This document shows positions 52,707 to 59,644 of a stretch of 64,000 nt of DNA, piece after piece. Both the position numbers and the translations under genes were made by a program. The stretch is from Martelella lutilitoris (lineage in GTDB: Bacteria; Pseudomonadota; Alphaproteobacteria; Rhizobiales; Rhizobiaceae). The notes beneath the pieces were generated by a model that searched no databases, was not told the origin of the DNA, and saw only the letters and a list, made by a program, of their open reading frames with translations. The DNA lies in contig NZ_CP066786.1 of assembly GCF_016598595.1 (NCBI RefSeq), forward strand, positions 2,751,501 to 2,815,500, in the 5' to 3' direction. How positions within the stretch are numbered: the stretch's first letter is position 1; each line of letters opens with the position of its first letter.

Positions 52707-52894
52707 GCCACCTTCTCCTTTTTCGACAGGTTCAGGTTGTAAATTGTCGCCTCGGGAACCCCGAGAAAGGTTGCGATCTCGAAGGTGTTCCAGCCCTCGC
52801 GCCACCGAAACAAAGCCTCAAGCCGAAGCCGGTCATCGGTCCAGATGCGGGCCGGGGCGCGGTATTCCTTTCCTGCGAACGGGATCAGCTTCAT
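52703..52894 (-). CDS. Small helix-turn-helix protein, GcrA-N-like
   Basis: The ATG at 52894 follows GGAGG and gives 63 residues. The core is ARIWTDDRLRLEALFRWREGWNTFEIATFLGVPEATIYNLN. Its pattern resembles the DNA-binding half of GcrA, with a Trp-Asp start, REG turn, and EIATFLGV helix. It lacks the GcrA C-terminus. Probably a phage transcription factor. Confidence 0.62.
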   Translation of the reverse strand: MKLIPFAGKEYRAPARIWTDDRLRLEALFRWREGWNTFEIATFLGVPEATIYNLNLSKKEKVA

Positions 52895-53157
52895 GCCGCA
52901 TCCTCCTGCAGGCTGTTCGGATGAACCGGAACCTCGTAGGGCATCCAGGCAATCGGCTCCTCGCCGGTCGCAAGCCCTCCCCATCGGCCATTTTCAAGCC
53001 GGTAGCTCGGGAAGACCTTTTCGCATTTCGTCGCGATCCAGACCTTTTCCGGCACGAAGTCTCGGCGCTCTCGCGTCTCTCCGGCGTTCGTCTTGTAGGT
53101 GGAGATGGAATGACGGCCTTGAGGCGCTGCCGATATGTCAAAGTTCCAGCCGTTCAT
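52891..53157 (-). CDS. Hypothetical phage protein, DUF551-like end
   Basis: The ATG at 53157 overlaps the RNase H stop by ATGA and gives 88 residues. The second half (PEKVWIATKCEKVFPSYRLENGRWGGLATGEEPIAWMPYEVP) shows the ...IAWMP... pattern of DUF551-type phage proteins. No function is known for that family. Confidence 0.6.
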   Translation of the reverse strand: MNGWNFDISAAPQGRHSISTYKTNAGETRERRDFVPEKVWIATKCEKVFPSYRLENGRWGGLATGEEPIAWMPYEVPVHPNSLQEDAA

Positions 53158-53618
53158 GCCGCGTCCTCCACGCATCCGAGCACATATGCCAGGCCCTTCG
53201 CCGCGAGCCGGTCTGCCCGCTCATTGCCCGGTACGCCGCTATGACCGCGCACCCATTCGACACGGCACGGGAAAGCATCGTGCGCGGCGGCGATCGCCTT
53301 CCACAGGCCCGCGTTCGCCAGCTCTTTCGTCTCGCCGCGCCGCCAGTCCTTCTTGGCCCATCCATGCCGCCAGACATTCACGCCCTTGACGCAATATTGG
53401 CTGTCGCAATGGATGATGACGCTGCCCGGCTCGAACCCGGCGCGCACGCAGTATTCCAGCGCCGCCAGAAGCCCGGTCATCTCCATGATGTTGTTCGTGG
53501 ACTGCACATCGCCGCCGTTGCGGTTCGTAACCTCAAGGCCATCCTCGTAGACCACAAAGGACCATCCGCCAGCGCCTGGGTTCGGCTCACATGCTCCATC
53601 TGTGTAGATGTGGATCAT
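53154..53618 (-). CDS. rnhA: Ribonuclease HI
   Basis: The 154-residue enzyme degrades RNA in RNA-DNA hybrids, for example primers. Active-site residues appear in YTDGACEPNPGAGGW (Asp7), NNIMEMTGLLAAL (Glu), HCDSQYCVKGVNVW (Asp) and GHSGVPGNERADRLA (His, Asp). It is a complete enzyme inside the phage early-left operon, directly after the Cro-like gene. Confidence 0.93.
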   Translation of the reverse strand: MIHIYTDGACEPNPGAGGWSFVVYEDGLEVTNRNGGDVQSTNNIMEMTGLLAALEYCVRAGFEPGSVIIHCDSQYCVKGVNVWRHGWAKKDWRRGETKELANAGLWKAIAAAHDAFPCRVEWVRGHSGVPGNERADRLAAKGLAYVLGCVEDAA

Positions 53619-53827
53619 GCCGCGTCCCCTTCCCTCTCAGGCAGGAAGAAATCGTTCGGCATGACCAGACCATCCGTCTTGTCGGCAATCGCAATCATTT
53701 GCTCCTGCCTTGGCACCCGCTCGCCATACATCCACTTGCGGACACCGCTTTCAGAAACTCCGCCGATGAGAGCCGCAAAGGCTTCCGGAGTGATGTTCTT
53801 CTCTGTGAGGTACTGTTTCAGCTTCAT
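53615..53827 (-). CDS. Cro-like helix-turn-helix regulator
   Basis: The 70-residue protein (MKLKQYLTEKNITPEAFAAL, IGGVSESGVRKWMYGERVPRQEQMIAIADKTDG) has a Cro/CI-type helix-turn-helix and no other domain. It is the first leftward gene and faces the repressor gene. Its promoter has TTGCCA and TAACTT 17 bases apart, and the predicted transcription start is almost at the ATG, so the mRNA is nearly leaderless. It probably turns down the repressor in lytic growth. Confidence 0.8.
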   Translation of the reverse strand: MKLKQYLTEKNITPEAFAALIGGVSESGVRKWMYGERVPRQEQMIAIADKTDGLVMPNDFFLPEREGDAA

Positions 53828-53835
53828 AATTGCCG

Positions 53836-53906
53836 AAGTTACACAATGTGGGGAATATTGGCAACCCCATAATGGGGCGCGACAGATTTTTTTTGTCGCG
53901 TATCTT
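53836..53906. promoter_or_regulatory. Divergent CI/Cro promoter-operator region
   Basis: Leftward promoter: -35 TTGCCA (53864-53859) and -10 TAACTT (53841-53836), spacer 17. Rightward promoter for the repressor: -10 TATCTT at 53901-53906 with a weak -35, ending at the ATG without a ribosome binding site. Dyads: CCCCATAATGGGG (53865-53877) and a repeat with 7-bp arms CGCGACA/TGTCGCG (53878-53900). The element ATGGGGTTG with CCCCACATTG on the minus strand recurs at 55381. Confidence 0.7.
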
Positions 53907-53913
53907 CCCTGTC

Positions 53914-54510
53914 ATGGGTAACAGGCTGAAATTTTTCCGTGAAAAAGCGCGCATGACACATGAGCAGGCGGGGGAAGCCATGGGCGTTTCTCGAAGCCAA
54001 TTCATCAAGCTTGAGCGCAGCGAGAGACGATTGAACCTCGACTATATCGAGCGGGCCGCTGCCGCGTTTGGCGTTTCTCCAGCCGATATAATCTCGGATG
54101 ACCCGGCACCAAGCGATGTTCCTTTGGTCGGCTACGTCGGCGCGGGCGCGGAGGTTCAGCCGGAGTTCGAGCAGGTACCACCGGAGGGACTGGACCAGAT
54201 CCACATACCGTTTCCACTGCCGGGCGAAATGATAGCCTTCCAGATCCGGGGAGACTCGATGCTGCCGGTCTATCGCGATGGCATGGTGCTGATCGTCTAC
54301 CGGGAACAGAAGCGGCCTGCGGAATGGTTCTTTGGCCGGGAGGCGGTGGTGCGCACCGAAGATGGCCGGCGCTTCGTCAAGACCATCATGCGCGGAAACC
54401 CCGCAACGCTCTATTCGACCAACGCGCCGCCGATCGAGAACGCGGTTCCCGTATGGCTTGGCGAGATTTTCGCGATCCTGCCGCGTGAAAGCCTGGGAAA
54501 TGGTGGATGA
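53914..54510 (+). CDS. CI/LexA-type phage repressor
   Basis: From the ATG at 53914 the repressor has 198 residues: an N-terminal helix-turn-helix (MTHEQAGEAMGVSRSQFIKLERSERRL) and a C-terminal S24 peptidase domain. Ser115 (RGDSML) and Lys156 (RFVKTI) form the dyad. Ala77-Gly78 (YVGAGAEV) is the likely self-cleavage site, so RecA-triggered induction on DNA damage is expected. No ribosome binding site precedes the ATG, fitting a leaderless mRNA as for lambda cI. Upstream in-frame ATGs lie inside the operator region. Confidence 0.9.
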   Translation: MGNRLKFFREKARMTHEQAGEAMGVSRSQFIKLERSERRLNLDYIERAAAAFGVSPADIISDDPAPSDVPLVGYVGAGAEVQPEFEQVPPEGLDQIHIPFPLPGEMIAFQIRGDSMLPVYRDGMVLIVYREQKRPAEWFFGREAVVRTEDGRRFVKTIMRGNPATLYSTNAPPIENAVPVWLGEIFAILPRESLGNGG

Positions 54511-54816
54511 ATGATCGTCACGGAGATTAAAAATCTTGGGCAGGTCACCGGCTCGCCGACCGAAGTTTACAGGTTCTCGGTGACCATCGATCTGCGCATG
54601 GACACCATAGCCGAAGCAAAAATCCGTGGCCTGATGGATCACGTTGACTTGCCGACGAAAATCACTCTGAGTTTTCATATCGTCGGCAGCAGGCTTAGAG
54701 GAAAGAACCACAACGAAGTAGAGCGCGAGGCGAAAAAGGAAGCTGAAAAGCTACTCCGCGTCGCGCTCTATGGACGCCTCGGGCCGCCGGTCGGCGATCA
54801 GCCGCGCCCATCGTGA
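54511..54816 (+). CDS. Hypothetical protein co-transcribed with the repressor
   Basis: The ATG follows the repressor stop codon directly, so it should be expressed in the lysogen. The 101-residue protein is mostly alternating beta strand in its first part (EVYRFSVTIDLRMDTIAEAKIRGLMD, TKITLSFHIVGSRL). A charged helix follows (NEVEREAKKEAEKLLRVAL). No family recognised. Lysogenic expression suggests maintenance, exclusion or host-benefit functions. Confidence 0.65.
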   Translation: MIVTEIKNLGQVTGSPTEVYRFSVTIDLRMDTIAEAKIRGLMDHVDLPTKITLSFHIVGSRLRGKNHNEVEREAKKEAEKLLRVALYGRLGPPVGDQPRPS

Positions 54817-55380
54817 TATGGCCCAGAAAAACCGCGTCGGACCAAACCGCTGATCAAATTCACTGATATCGAGCCGATACGCAATTTGCGACGTGACGTG
54901 CCAAACGAACATCATGAGCTTGTATATCATCTATACCTCTGAGTAACTGACTGTTATTATTCTCTTATTCCTATCCTCAAACCCTGTTTGCAAACGGTTC
55001 AGGCTTCAGGAAACGACGCAGTAATCCCTAGGGCCCGGAACACCGAGCCTAGGGGCCACTGCGAGCGCAAATCGGACGAGTTCCGAGGTTTCCGCATGCA
55101 TCCCCGGTACGCCATATGACGGCGCATAGCCTGCCCGGTTCATGTCTGGTTTCTATAGCCTCAGGAAGGCTGATCACTGGCGGGGTTCCAGATACCCTTG
55201 TGCTTGCCAGTCCCTTTCGCCTGATTGCCGGCGAACCGCTCACACCCCCAGCCTTGCACAAACTCACCAGATAGTCGGCTCTCAGGTGTCCCCAAAACGT
55301 CTGGCGGCGGATCGCAAATCGCGACCGCAACGACATGCATAATCCCGCCGCCGCGCTGCCGTCAATAAAAAATTATACAA
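54817..55380. other. Long region without a convincing gene inside the immunity region
   Basis: This stretch lies between the repressor operon and the rightward promoter. It contains the palindrome GTTTGCAAAC (about 54988), a hairpin with arms CCCTAGG and CCTAGGG (about 55027-55058) and two TTCAGG repeats near 55000. A 95-codon minus-strand frame (55049-55336) exists, but it has no ribosome binding site or recognisable domain. A regulatory RNA, replication origin or decayed gene are all possible. Confidence 0.45.
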
Positions 55381-55415
55381 AATGGGGTTGTCATCTGCCC
55401 CATATTGGGTAATAT
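55381..55415 (+). promoter_or_regulatory. Rightward early promoter with embedded repressor-type operator
   Basis: -35 TTGTCA (55388-55393) and -10 TAATAT (55410-55415) are separated by 16 bases, a strong sigma-70 promoter. The spacer contains the dyad CCCCATATTGGG, and ATGGGGTTG overlaps the -35. The same arrangement occurs at the leftward Cro promoter, so one repressor should silence both arms. Confidence 0.72.
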
Positions 55416-55427
55416 ACCTCTCATCAA

Positions 55428-55681
55428 CCCCGCACCGAATGCGGACAAGAGGAGAGGATGAAAAAAAATGGATAAGCCGGAAAAGCACTTGAGATTGAAG
55501 GCCGTCATCGATGTGACGGGAATGAGCCGAAGCACAATTTACGATTACATGAAAAAGGGAGAGTTCCCGCGCCCCGTTCGAATGTCTGAGAGGTGCGTGG
55601 CGTGGCCTGAAAGCGCCATCTCTAAATGGCTATCAGCCCGTAAGCCTACCGGCTCTTGATCACACACCCCCGCACCGAATG
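55428..55681 (+). repeat. Direct repeat CCCCGCACCGAATG, two copies
   Basis: Copies at 55428-55441 and 55668-55681 flank the AlpA-like gene, one ahead of it and one after its stop. Both lie in leader sequences just before ribosome binding sites, so a shared translational or anti-termination role is possible. It may also mark a short duplication. Confidence 0.5.
55468..55659 (+). CDS. AlpA/excisionase-like helix-turn-helix protein
   Basis: The 63-residue protein (KHLRLKAVIDVTGMSRSTIYDYMKKGEFPRPVRMSERCVAWPESAISKWLSAR) is a typical AlpA/MerR-like winged helix with an aromatic CVAWPESAI wing. It is the first gene of the rightward operon. Such proteins act as excisionases or as activators of integrase and early genes. 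The integrase is outside the window, so which role applies is open. Confidence 0.82.
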   Translation: MDKPEKHLRLKAVIDVTGMSRSTIYDYMKKGEFPRPVRMSERCVAWPESAISKWLSARKPTGS

Positions 55682-55735
55682 AGCCCGCCAAGGCGAAGAC
55701 GCGAAACGGAGCGGATAACGAGAGAGGGCGAGGCA

Positions 55736-55981
55736 ATGGCAACTTATCGCAACCGCGTACACAAGCCGCACGATAGCTCATATGGGCCTGAGTTCTACGA
55801 GACGGACGTGAAGCCCACCGAATACAAAGGCTTCAGAATTTACCGCGTCAATGACAAGCGATTTGATTGCGTCATTGACGGTTTAGACGGCCTCGTCTGC
55901 CAGATGCAAATGGCCGGCATCAACGGCGCCAAGAGATACATTGACGACTTTTGGATGAAACAAACCGCTGCGGAGGAATGA
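55736..55981 (+). CDS. Hypothetical phage protein
   Basis: The ATG at 55736 with AGAGAGGGCGAGG upstream gives 81 residues. It contains TEYKGFRIYRVNDKRFDCVIDGLDGLVCQMQMAGINGAKRYID, a beta-rich small domain also seen in short phage proteins. An upstream ATG at 55679 lies in the direct repeat and is unlikely. No known function. Confidence 0.62.
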   Translation: MATYRNRVHKPHDSSYGPEFYETDVKPTEYKGFRIYRVNDKRFDCVIDGLDGLVCQMQMAGINGAKRYIDDFWMKQTAAEE

Positions 55982-55984
55982 CCA

Positions 55985-56374
55985 ATGGCAGACCGTACCA
56001 ACTTCATCGAAGCGCATGAAATCCTGATGCTGGCGGAAAAGATCGGCGTCACGGTTTACCCCACTGTCATGCGTGGCCCGTTCAAGACGGCAATGGATGC
56101 GCTTGAGGCTTTGACTGGCGAAGACAAGGAAGTCTCATTCGCCCGCATCAGCTTCACCGACATTTCCACGAGCCAGGTCACGGAAGGCGATGACGTTTCC
56201 GAAGACATGGCCGCTGCATGGCTGAATAAGCACGAGCCGGACCCGGAGAACGATGACGTTCCTGCCTATGTCGAAGACACGGAAGCGCTCGAAGCATACG
56301 CCGAGGAATGGCACATCGAAAGCGGCTTCAATCCCATCAGGGAATACGGAACCTACAACGCAACGGCTCTTTGA
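55985..56374 (+). CDS. Hypothetical acidic phage protein
   Basis: The 129-residue protein begins three bases after the previous gene. The first half reads NFIEAHEILMLAEKIGVTVYPTVMRGPFKTAMDALEALTG. The second half is very acidic (KHEPDPENDDVPAYVEDTEALEAYAEEWHIE). Such charge is common in DNA-mimic anti-restriction proteins, but no specific match is seen. Confidence 0.6.
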   Translation: MADRTNFIEAHEILMLAEKIGVTVYPTVMRGPFKTAMDALEALTGEDKEVSFARISFTDISTSQVTEGDDVSEDMAAAWLNKHEPDPENDDVPAYVEDTEALEAYAEEWHIESGFNPIREYGTYNATAL

Positions 56375-56417
56375 GCCAGACCACCGCAGACAGAGCGGCT
56401 TGAGAGAGGATACGGCA

Positions 56418-57380
56418 ATGGCAGACAAGAAAGAGGTCGTTCACGCGATCAAGGGTTTCGACAGTGATATGAAGTGCCGTGGATACCAGTATGAGGTTGG
56501 CAATACCTACGAGCATGACGGCCCTGTTGTCGCATGTGAAAGTGGGTTTCATTCAATCGAAGGGCACCCGCTTGAGGTGTTCTGTTACTACGCCCCAGCG
56601 ACAAGCAAATTCTGTGACGTGATCGCGGAAGGCGAGATTGCCCGTCACTCTGATGACAGCAAGATCGCATCGGCCAAGATCACGATTGAAGCCGAAATCG
56701 GCCTGCCTGTTCTTGTCGAGCGCGCAGTAAAATGGGTGTTTGATCGCGCCAAGTGGTCTGAAGGTACGGTTGCGACTGGCGACAATGAAGGCGCAATCGC
56801 ATGGGGCGATCAGGGCGCGGCAACCGCATCGGGCCGTTGGGGCGCGGCAACCGCATCGGGCGATCAGGGCGCGGCAACCGCATCGGGCCGTTGGGGCGCG
56901 GCAACCGCATCGGGCGATCAGGGCGCGGCAACCGCATCGGGCCGTTGGGGCGCGGCAACCGCATCGGGCGATCAGGGCGCGGCAACCGCATCGGGCCGTT
57001 GGGGCGCGGCAACCGCATCGGGCCGTTGGGGCGCGGCAACCGCATCGGGCGATCAGGGCGCGGCAACCGCATCGGGCCGTTGGGGCGCGGCAACCGCATC
57101 GGGCGATCAGGGCGCGGCAACCGCATCGGGCCGTTGGGGCGCGGCAACCGCATCGGGCCGTTGGGGCGCGGCAACCGCATCGGGCCGTTGGGGCGCGGCA
57201 ACCGCATCGGGCGATCAGGGTAAAGCACGAGCGAAAGAAGGCTCCGCAATCTTCCTGGTAGAGCGCAACGACGATTACGAAATACTCAACGTCTTCGCCG
57301 GCATCGCAGGGCGAGACGGTCTGAAGGCTGACACTTGGTATCGCCTCAAAGACGGTAAGCCTGTGGAGGTCCAGTCATGA
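56418..57380 (+). CDS. DUF7666-type protein with fifteen 9-residue repeats
   Basis: The ATG at 56418 gives 320 residues. Residues 1-115 match the DUF7666 start (IKGFDSDMKCRGYQYEVGNTYEHDGPVVACESGFHSIEGHPLEVFCYYAP). From residue 133 to 267 follow fifteen units GAATASGRW or GAATASGDQ, nine of the first and six of the second, identical apart from the last two residues. A short C-terminal domain ends WYRLKDGKPVEVQS. The repeat should form a narrow beta-solenoid. Function unknown; it lies in the rightward early operon. Confidence 0.85.
   Translation: MADKKEVVHAIKGFDSDMKCRGYQYEVGNTYEHDGPVVACESGFHSIEGHPLEVFCYYAPATSKFCDVIAEGEIARHSDDSKIASAKITIEAEIGLPVLVERAVKWVFDRAKWSEGTVATGDNEGAIAWGDQGAATASGRWGAATASGDQGAATASGRWGAATASGDQGAATASGRWGAATASGDQGAATASGRWGAATASGRWGAATASGDQGAATASGRWGAATASGDQGAATASGRWGAATASGRWGAATASGRWGAATASGDQGKARAKEGSAIFLVERNDDYEILNVFAGIAGRDGLKADTWYRLKDGKPVEVQS
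56814..57218 (+). repeat. 27-bp tandem repeat array, 15 units
   Basis: Each unit is ggcgcggcaaccgcatcggg plus either ccgttgg or cgatcag, with no other visible change. Unit order by the last two residues is RW DQ RW DQ RW DQ RW RW DQ RW DQ RW RW RW DQ. Near-perfect identity implies recent expansion or gene conversion, and copy number should vary between strains. Confidence 0.95.
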
Positions 57381-57877
57381 GCCTCATACAAGATATCAAG
57401 CAGGATCGTGAGAACGGGACGCCTCCATCCGCCGGCAATTGGTTCTGGGATGGCGGTCGAGACATGCTTGCTCTCGTGACCAAATCGGCAGGTCGTCGCT
57501 ATGTGATGGACTTCGTACGGAAGGGGATGAAGTCAGCGCAACCCCGCTTCCAGATTGCTGGCATCATGTATGGCGCAATCGACCATCTCACTCAATACGA
57601 AGTCGGCGATGGTATAGCGCGCGGCCAAAAATCCGCTGACGATGACGCGTCGGTATATCGCATGGATATCAAGGGCGTGGACCATCCAGACGCCCGCAGG
57701 CTGGCCCGCGTTCCAGAGATGGAAGCCGCCATCCTTGAGATGCATGAGGCGCTGAAGCTTCAGGAAGAGCTTTCGCAGATCGGTCTACTTCAAGCGCCTG
57801 TAGGGTTCATCGACAAGGTGACAGCAGCCCGACGCGCCATCCTCGCCAAGATCGAAGGAACAGGAGATGCATCATGA
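57377..57877 (+). CDS. Hypothetical phage protein
   Basis: The 166-residue protein overlaps the repeat gene by four bases. SAGNWFWDGGRDMLALVTKSAGRRYVMDFVRKGMKSAQPRFQ forms a small domain, and the C-terminal half is helical (EMEAAILEMHEALKLQEELSQIGLL). Phage proteins with this helical end are common in early regions. No function known. Confidence 0.6.
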   Translation: MSLIQDIKQDRENGTPPSAGNWFWDGGRDMLALVTKSAGRRYVMDFVRKGMKSAQPRFQIAGIMYGAIDHLTQYEVGDGIARGQKSADDDASVYRMDIKGVDHPDARRLARVPEMEAAILEMHEALKLQEELSQIGLLQAPVGFIDKVTAARRAILAKIEGTGDAS

Positions 57878-58449
57878 GCACTATTGAATTGAGACCGTGC
57901 CCTTTTTGCGGAGGCTATGCAAGGGTACTTCGGTGCGCCCCCGGCTGCAGTTTCGTTCAATGCACGAAATGCAAGGCATCGTCTGATGACAGCAATTGCG
58001 TCGAAGCATGGAACACCCGCGCACCTCAGACCATAGAGAGACAGGTGAAGGTGAAGCCGCTTGTTTGGGTAGACCTTCACGGGGACGGCTCCATTTATGA
58101 AACGTCCAATGATCACCCTCTTGGTTATCACGCAACAGTCCAATGTCGCGGACGCCTTGGGTGGTCGTACAATGGCGAGTTTTTCAAAATGGTCAGTGGC
58201 GCTATGATCGCCGCCCAAGCTGATTACGAGAAAAGCATCCTTTCCGCCATCGAACCGGCAGACACCGGGACGACACGGGAGACTGCCCGGCATCTTGACG
58301 AATGGCACGAAGACCTTGGCTTCGTGACGTGGTGGAAATTCCCGGTCAATGAGCCGGCATGGATCGGCACGCCGAATTGCAGCGATTGGCCTGGATACCA
58401 TACGCATTTCACCCCGCATCCTCCCGTGCCTTCCGAGCCCGGCCAATGA
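57874..58449 (+). CDS. Lar-like restriction-alleviation zinc protein with C-terminal extension
   Basis: The 191-residue protein starts with a Lar-type zinc ribbon: LRPCPFCGGYARVLR, then VQCTKCKASSDDSNCVEAWNTR. Lar of Rac prophage alleviates type I restriction. The remaining ~140 residues are an extra region, with TWWKFPVNEPAWIG and ending YHTHFTPHPP, not found in Lar itself. Coupling to both neighbours is by ATGA overlap. Anti-restriction activity is inferred. Confidence 0.7.
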   Translation: MSTIELRPCPFCGGYARVLRCAPGCSFVQCTKCKASSDDSNCVEAWNTRAPQTIERQVKVKPLVWVDLHGDGSIYETSNDHPLGYHATVQCRGRLGWSYNGEFFKMVSGAMIAAQADYEKSILSAIEPADTGTTRETARHLDEWHEDLGFVTWWKFPVNEPAWIGTPNCSDWPGYHTHFTPHPPVPSEPGQ

Positions 58450-58649
58450 CCATCAAGACGCCCATCACCATTGCCGGATGTGGCCCGATATGGGCGCTCA
58501 TGGACGCGGACGGCAACGCTATAGCCGAGGTCTATGGATACGAAGCCGCTGAAGCGCTGCAAGAAGCCGTGAACCTCGTTTTCAGACCGAAACTCAAGCC
58601 AAAAGCGGACGTGATCGTTCGCAAGATCGCAATCGTGGAGACCGAGTAA
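58446..58649 (+). CDS. Small hypothetical phage protein
   Basis: The ATG at 58446 overlaps the previous stop and gives 67 residues: TITIAGCGPIWAL-like start, then MDADGNAIAEVYGYEAAEALQEAVNLV. The beta-beta-alpha pattern with a conserved D-G-N is seen in many tiny phage proteins. Function unknown. Confidence 0.6.
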   Translation: MTIKTPITIAGCGPIWALMDADGNAIAEVYGYEAAEALQEAVNLVFRPKLKPKADVIVRKIAIVETE

Positions 58650-59644
58650 TGGAACAGCAGATCGGAACAATCGCTCAGACAGCCGTCATCGAGCGCTGGG
58701 CATGGTGGCGCGCGGCGCTGAAAGACCCAGCGCAGATCGGCAAAGAACTTCCGGTTCACCCCGGCGAATACCAGCTCGGCTATTACCGCACGCGGCGGAA
58801 GGGCGGGACGTGGGAGCCGGTGGGTATCTATCCCGACGAAGACGGTCGCGTCGTCGCGTTCCGTGGCAACAAACCGGTCGATGATATCGAGAACCTGTTT
58901 ACGTGGTGCTGCCGATATCCGGTCGAATACGCTGCCTATATCCAGGCGCTCGAAACCGGGAAGTGGCCGGATGATGACGAGGCCGTCGCAGCCACGATCG
59001 GCGACAATTCCGGAGACGTTGACGAGACGGCATCTCTTGCCGATCAAATCGAGGCGGCTCTGGCCGGCCTTTCGAAATACGCGAAGATCAGCGACGACGA
59101 GACGGCGGCAAAGGCTCTATCGCTCCGCAACCGCTTGAATGAACTTTCCCGTGAGGCGGATAAGGCTCGCACCGAAGAGAAGAAACCGCACCTTGAGGCT
59201 GGCAAGGCCGTGGATGCGAAATGGCAACCACTGGTCAAGAAGGCCAAGACCGGCGCTGATGATGTTCGCGCCAAGATCGGCGCTTGGGAAACCGAGAAGT
59301 ATCGCCGTCAGCAGGAAGAGCAGCGCAAGGCCGAAGAAGCCCGCCGCGCCGCCGAGGAAGCCGCACGAGAGCGTGAAGGCGAGACCGAGGTACTGGATGC
59401 CCCGGAACCCGCGCCCGCGCCTGTGGCCGATCCTGTGTCGATCAGGCCCACCTATGGCAAGGCGGCAAGCGTCAAGATGCGCACCGTCGTCAAGGAAGTG
59501 ACCGACTGGCCGGCGCTGTCCGTCTACATGAGCAATCACGCCGAGGCACAGGACGTGCTCCGCAAGCTGGCGCAGCGCGCCGTTGACGCGGGACGCGACG
59601 ATATCCCCGGCATCACCACCGAACAGAAGGCCGATATCCGATGA
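58649..59644 (+). CDS. Phage protein with coiled coil, upstream of recT
   Basis: The 331-residue protein has an N-terminal part rich in Trp/Tyr (IERWAWWRAALKDPAQIGKELPVHPGEYQLGYYRTRRKGGTWEPVG). A long charged coiled coil spans about 135-250, followed by a Pro/Ala linker and a small C-terminal domain. It overlaps recT by four bases. Similar genes precede RecT in many phages, suggesting a recombination or replication accessory, but the activity is unknown. Confidence 0.62.
   Translation: MEQQIGTIAQTAVIERWAWWRAALKDPAQIGKELPVHPGEYQLGYYRTRRKGGTWEPVGIYPDEDGRVVAFRGNKPVDDIENLFTWCCRYPVEYAAYIQALETGKWPDDDEAVAATIGDNSGDVDETASLADQIEAALAGLSKYAKISDDETAAKALSLRNRLNELSREADKARTEEKKPHLEAGKAVDAKWQPLVKKAKTGADDVRAKIGAWETEKYRRQQEEQRKAEEARRAAEEAAREREGETEVLDAPEPAPAPVADPVSIRPTYGKAASVKMRTVVKEVTDWPALSVYMSNHAEAQDVLRKLAQRAVDAGRDDIPGITTEQKADIR

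Noticed and set aside
55049..55336. 95-residue minus-strand protein in the immunity region
   Set aside because: No ribosome binding site, no domain and no coupling to neighbours. Kept only as part of the unexplained region.
56814..57218. CRISPR-like repeat array
   Set aside because: The 27-bp units are contiguous, without spacers, and are in frame within one protein-coding gene.
56680..57261. Other long open frames across the repeat (both strands)
   Set aside because: A repeat of 27 bp without stops stays open in several frames. Only the plus frame of the DUF7666-type gene has recognisable flanking domains and a ribosome binding site.
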